From assembly GCF_016009175.1 (NCBI RefSeq), contig NZ_JADUCM010000021.1, positions 1 through 64,000 on the forward strand: a stretch of DNA of 64,000 nt, read 5' to 3'. The notes below the pieces were generated by a model. That model was not told the origin of the DNA. It did no database searches and saw nothing but the letters and a program-made list of their open reading frames with translations. Positions 61,592-64,000 of this stretch are shown here, one piece after another. Position 1 is the first letter of the stretch. Each line of letters starts with the position of its first letter. Position numbers and translations under genes: made by a program. The stretch comes from Pseudomonas alkylphenolica (lineage in GTDB: Bacteria > Pseudomonadota > Gammaproteobacteria > Pseudomonadales > Pseudomonadaceae).

Positions 61592-62494
61592 ATGAGCCCC
61601 ATCGCCATCACCCGCCTGTTAGTGCTTGCTGCCGTCTGGGGGGCGAGCTTTCTGTTCATGCGCATTATCGCCCCGGTGCTCGGCACGCTGCCCACGGCCT
61701 TCTTCCGGGTATCGATCGCCTGCCTTGGCCTGCTGGTGATCCTGGCCCTGCTGCGAGTGCGCTGGGACTTCAACGGCAAGCTCAAGGCCTGCCTGGTGCT
61801 GGGCATGATCAACTCGGGGATACCCGCCACCCTGTATTCGGTCGCAGCCCAGGTACTGCCAGCCGGTTACTCGGCGATCTTCAACGCCACCACACCGCTG
61901 ATGGGCGTGTTGATTGGCGTGCTGTTCTTCCGTGAGCCGATGACCGCGAGCAAGCTCGGGGGTATTTTCCTCGGCCTGTTCGGGGTCGGCATTCTCAGCG
62001 GTGCGGGGCCGGTGGCGTTTGACCTGCAGTTGCTGCAAGGCGCCCTGTCGTGCCTGGCGGCGACCACCTGTTACGGCTTTGCCGGCTTTCTTGCACGGCG
62101 CTGGCTCGACCAGCAAGGCGGCCTCGATAGCCGGCTGTCGGCGCTGGGCAGCATGATGGGTGCGACCTTGCTGCTGCTGCCGCTGTTCGGCTACAGCGTA
62201 CTCACGCAACCACCGGCCAGCTGGGGTGGCTGGGATGTGTGGCTGTCACTGCTGGGCCTGGGCCTGGTGTGCACCGCGTTTGCCTACATTCTGTACTTCC
62301 GCCTGCTCAGCGAGATCGGCCCGGTCAAGGCCAGCACCGTGACCTTCATGATCCCCGCCTTCGGCGTACTCTGGGGAGCCTGGTTGCTGGACGAGCCGCT
62401 GTCGATGGCGCACCTGTATGGCGGGGTGTTGATTGCAGTGGCGCTGTGGCTGGTGCTCAAGCCTGCGACGGTCGGCAAACCGGTTCGCGCCTGA
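61592..62494 (+). CDS. DMT-family (EamA) transporter
   Basis: 300 residues from the ATG at 61592 (GGAG upstream). Ten hydrophobic helices in two EamA repeats (LLVLAAVWGASFLFMRIIAPVLG; CLAATTCYGFAGFLARRWLD; STVTFMIPAFGVLWGAWLLDEPL). Substrate unknown; the third member of this family in the window. Divergent from aceK. Confidence 0.88.
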   Translation: MSPIAITRLLVLAAVWGASFLFMRIIAPVLGTLPTAFFRVSIACLGLLVILALLRVRWDFNGKLKACLVLGMINSGIPATLYSVAAQVLPAGYSAIFNATTPLMGVLIGVLFFREPMTASKLGGIFLGLFGVGILSGAGPVAFDLQLLQGALSCLAATTCYGFAGFLARRWLDQQGGLDSRLSALGSMMGATLLLLPLFGYSVLTQPPASWGGWDVWLSLLGLGLVCTAFAYILYFRLLSEIGPVKASTVTFMIPAFGVLWGAWLLDEPLSMAHLYGGVLIAVALWLVLKPATVGKPVRA

Positions 62495-62528
62495 CTCTTT
62501 CACTATAACGACCGCTTCGCGTAAACCC

Positions 62529-62580
62529 GCTCCCACAGGTCCAGCAGAGATTCTGAAAACTGTGATGAACCTGTGGGAGC
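62529..62580. repeat. REP-like inverted pair
   Basis: GCTCCCACAGGT (62529-62540) and its exact complement ACCTGTGGGAGC (62569-62580), flanked by the CGCTTCGCG...AACCCGCTCCCACAG and GGCGAAGCCTGCG elements typical of Pseudomonas REP sequences, 35 bp after the DMT stop. Confidence 0.75.
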
Positions 62581-62835
62581 TGGCGAAGCCTGCGATCGAG
62601 CGCGCAGCGGTCGCGCTGTTCAGCCCACTGGTTTCACCTGTGAAACCAGCCCCGCTCTTGCGTTACCGAAAAAAGCCCCTTTTCCTCGCATCAGCAATTG
62701 CCACGCGCAGTTGTTGTGCAAATTCGTGCCATATAGAAAACCTTGTTTCATATATAAAACATAACGGTTTTCACCTTAATCCAATAACTCATTAATAAAT
62801 AAGCATTTTTTAAATAAAACAGTGCTTTTAAACAT

Positions 62836-62852
62836 TTGGCATTGTTCATGCA
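62836..62852 (+). promoter_or_regulatory. Candidate sigma-54 promoter
   Basis: TTGGCAT-N6-TGCA: the -24 GG (62838-62839) and -12 GC (62850-62851) are spaced exactly 12 bp apart. The predicted start is near 62863, about 34 nt before the ABC-ATPase ATG. Positions flanking the -24 and -12 cores deviate from the best consensus. Confidence 0.5.
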
Positions 62853-62896
62853 CTAAACCGCGTATCACCTATAAAACAGACCAGAGAGCTTCCCCA

Positions 62897-63748
62897 ATGG
62901 CTGTGAAAGAGATGTACGCAATCGCCCCCCAATGGAATACCCCACACTCCAGGGAAGACCTGGAGCCGACCGAAATCGAATTTCGCAATGTCGGCAAATG
63001 CTTCCCGGCCAAGGGCAAGTCCGAGGCCCCCTTTGCCATTCGCGAGGTGAACTTCAAGATTCGTCGCGGAGAGGTGGTGTCGATCATCGGCCCATCCGGT
63101 TGCGGCAAAAGCACCATCCTCAACATGGGCTCCGGTCTCTACCGTCCCAGCGAAGGCGAAGTCTTCGTCGGCGGTGAAGCGGTGGTCGGCCCGGTGCGCA
63201 AGGTCGCCTTCATGCTGCAGAAGGACCTGCTGATGCCCTGGCGCAGCATTCGCCGCAACGTAGAGCTGGGCCTGGAGATCCAGGGCATGCCCGCCGCCAA
63301 GCGCCAGCCGATTGCCGAAGATCTGCTCAACCGCTGCCACCTGCAAGGCTTTGCCGACCATTACCCGTTCCAGCTGTCGGGTGGCATGCGCCAGCGGGCC
63401 GCCCTGGCCCGGACCCTGGCCATTGACCCGCAGGTGCTGTTCCTCGACGAGCCATTCTCGGCCCTCGATGCGCAAACCAAGATGATCCTGCAACAGGATC
63501 TGGCGCGGATGTTGTTCGAAGAAAAGAAGACCGCGCTGTTCATCACCCATGACCTGGTCGAGGCCATTGCCATGTCCGACCGCCTGCTGGTCATGAGCGC
63601 CCGCCCCGGCACCATCATCGAAGAAATCACCGTCGACCTGCCGTTTCGCGATAACCCGCTGGAGCGCCGCAAGCTGCCGGAAATCGGCCCGCTGGCGGGG
63701 CGCCTGATGGAACTGCTGAAAGTCGGCGAAGACACCGAACTGCATTGA
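62897..63748 (+). CDS. NitT/TauT-type ABC importer ATPase
   Basis: 283 residues from the ATG at 62897; 25 earlier in-frame codons fall in the promoter region. Walker A GPSGCGKST near 65-73, signature LSGGMRQR near 160, Walker B VLFLDEPFSALD near 180, H-loop ITHD. The sequence belongs to the nitrate/sulfonate/taurine ATPase group. The following gene encodes the binding protein. Nitrogen or sulfur compounds are likely; the sigma-54-like promoter favours a nitrogen source, by inference. Confidence 0.9.
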   Translation: MAVKEMYAIAPQWNTPHSREDLEPTEIEFRNVGKCFPAKGKSEAPFAIREVNFKIRRGEVVSIIGPSGCGKSTILNMGSGLYRPSEGEVFVGGEAVVGPVRKVAFMLQKDLLMPWRSIRRNVELGLEIQGMPAAKRQPIAEDLLNRCHLQGFADHYPFQLSGGMRQRAALARTLAIDPQVLFLDEPFSALDAQTKMILQQDLARMLFEEKKTALFITHDLVEAIAMSDRLLVMSARPGTIIEEITVDLPFRDNPLERRKLPEIGPLAGRLMELLKVGEDTELH

Positions 63749-63786
63749 TCAACGCCTCACGGCCATCAACCGATTCAGGAGTACGC

Positions 63787-64000
63787 ATGTTCAAGTCCCT
63801 GCAACGCCTTGCGCAGACTTCGGTCATCGCCCTGGGCCTTGGCCTGGCGCTCAACGCCCAGGCAGAACCGACCAAGGTCACCTACCTGCTGCCCGCGCCG
63901 CCCAACTCGCCGGCCTTCGCGCCGTGGATCATTGCCAAGGAAAAGGGCTACTACAGTGCCAGGGACCTGGACCTGACCTTCATCGCCGCCACGGGCGGCG
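63787..64000 (+). CDS. NitT/TauT-type ABC substrate-binding protein, N-terminal part (cut by the window edge)
   Basis: 71 codons visible from an ATG with AGGAG upstream. Signal peptide of 26 residues (MFKSLQRLAQTSVIALGLGL...NAQA), then EPTKVTYLLPAPPNSPAFAP and WIIAKEKGYYSARDLDLTFI, the opening of NMT1/TauA-like binding proteins. Operon with the ATPase 38 bp upstream; a permease gene is expected beyond the window. Confidence 0.87.
   Translation, partial: MFKSLQRLAQTSVIALGLGLALNAQAEPTKVTYLLPAPPNSPAFAPWIIAKEKGYYSARDLDLTFIAATGG

Larger units (their letters stand above)
62495..62896. other. 402-bp intergenic region with REP pair, palindromes and AT-rich promoter
   Basis: The left half is GC-rich repeat DNA, including the 62529-62580 REP-like pair and a palindrome CTGGTTTCAC-CT-GTGAAACCAG (62628-62649). 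From about 62700 the base composition falls sharply toward AT, with a near-palindrome centred on ATATAT (62744-62761) and the sigma-54-like promoter at 62836-62852. No gene is visible. Confidence 0.65.

Overview
The window is a piece of a fluorescent-group Pseudomonas chromosome (P. putida / P. fluorescens type). The evidence is high GC with long antisense open frames, Pseudomonas REP-type repeats, and gene blocks whose order I recall from P. aeruginosa PAO1 and P. putida KT2440. No tRNA, rRNA, phage, transposase, integrase or CRISPR array was seen. Statements about synteny are from memory, not from a search.

Layout. (1) 1-8.8 kb: the N-terminal part of a giant LapA/MapA-class surface adhesin on the minus strand, running off the window's left edge. 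Its dedicated type I secretion genes (TolC-like channel, ABC exporter, HlyD adaptor) are divergent from it. (2) 8.8-15 kb: DTW-domain tRNA-modification protein, Aer-type energy-taxis receptor, then LysR regulator / guanidinobutyrase (gbuA) / sodium:solute symporter, and a 41-codon PA1414-like ORF behind a perfect Anr/FNR box. (3) 15-23.5 kb: LysR and MFS pair, two DMT exporters, a DEAD-box helicase, a MscS channel, an azoreductase and small exported proteins. (4) 23.5-28.9 kb: a LysR / hydrolase / ppiA / ABC-exporter block (PA3225-3228 order) and a FemAB-like protein. (5) 29-45 kb: a phosphate-type porin with a candidate Pho box, an anti-sigma/ECF sigma pair, a KASIII-like synthase, hrpA, a gamma-glutamylputrescine pair (puuA/puuB type), tandem fadD1/fadD2, a lysophospholipase-like hydrolase and a MaoC/PhaJ hydratase. 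(6) 45-49.3 kb: an ECF42-type sigma factor in a run with SRPBCC, DGPF/YciI, SnoaL-like and GyrI-like small proteins, plus a divergent AraC regulator. (7) 49.3-56.9 kb: LysE exporter, threonine-dehydratase-like enzyme and divergent MocR regulator, alkA and ada, a DUF2790 protein, GNAT, peptide deformylase and YihY. (8) 57-64 kb: CsbD, CvfB-like protein, DUF6279 lipoprotein, aceK, a third DMT exporter, and the start of a NitT/TauT-type ABC importer behind a candidate sigma-54 promoter.

Functional themes are biofilm adhesion, guanidino-compound and polyamine catabolism, fatty-acid activation and hydration, alkylation repair, and stress or nutrient regulation. The most interesting observations are the Anr-box/PA1414-like small locus, the ECF42 cluster, an Ada protein missing three of the four zinc cysteines of its N-terminal domain, a phased direct repeat between the MocR regulator and the dehydratase, and the LapG-type cleavage motif and exact 738-bp repeats of the adhesin. 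I did not identify a clearly undescribed multi-gene system. Most of the window is ordinary core-genome Pseudomonas DNA.
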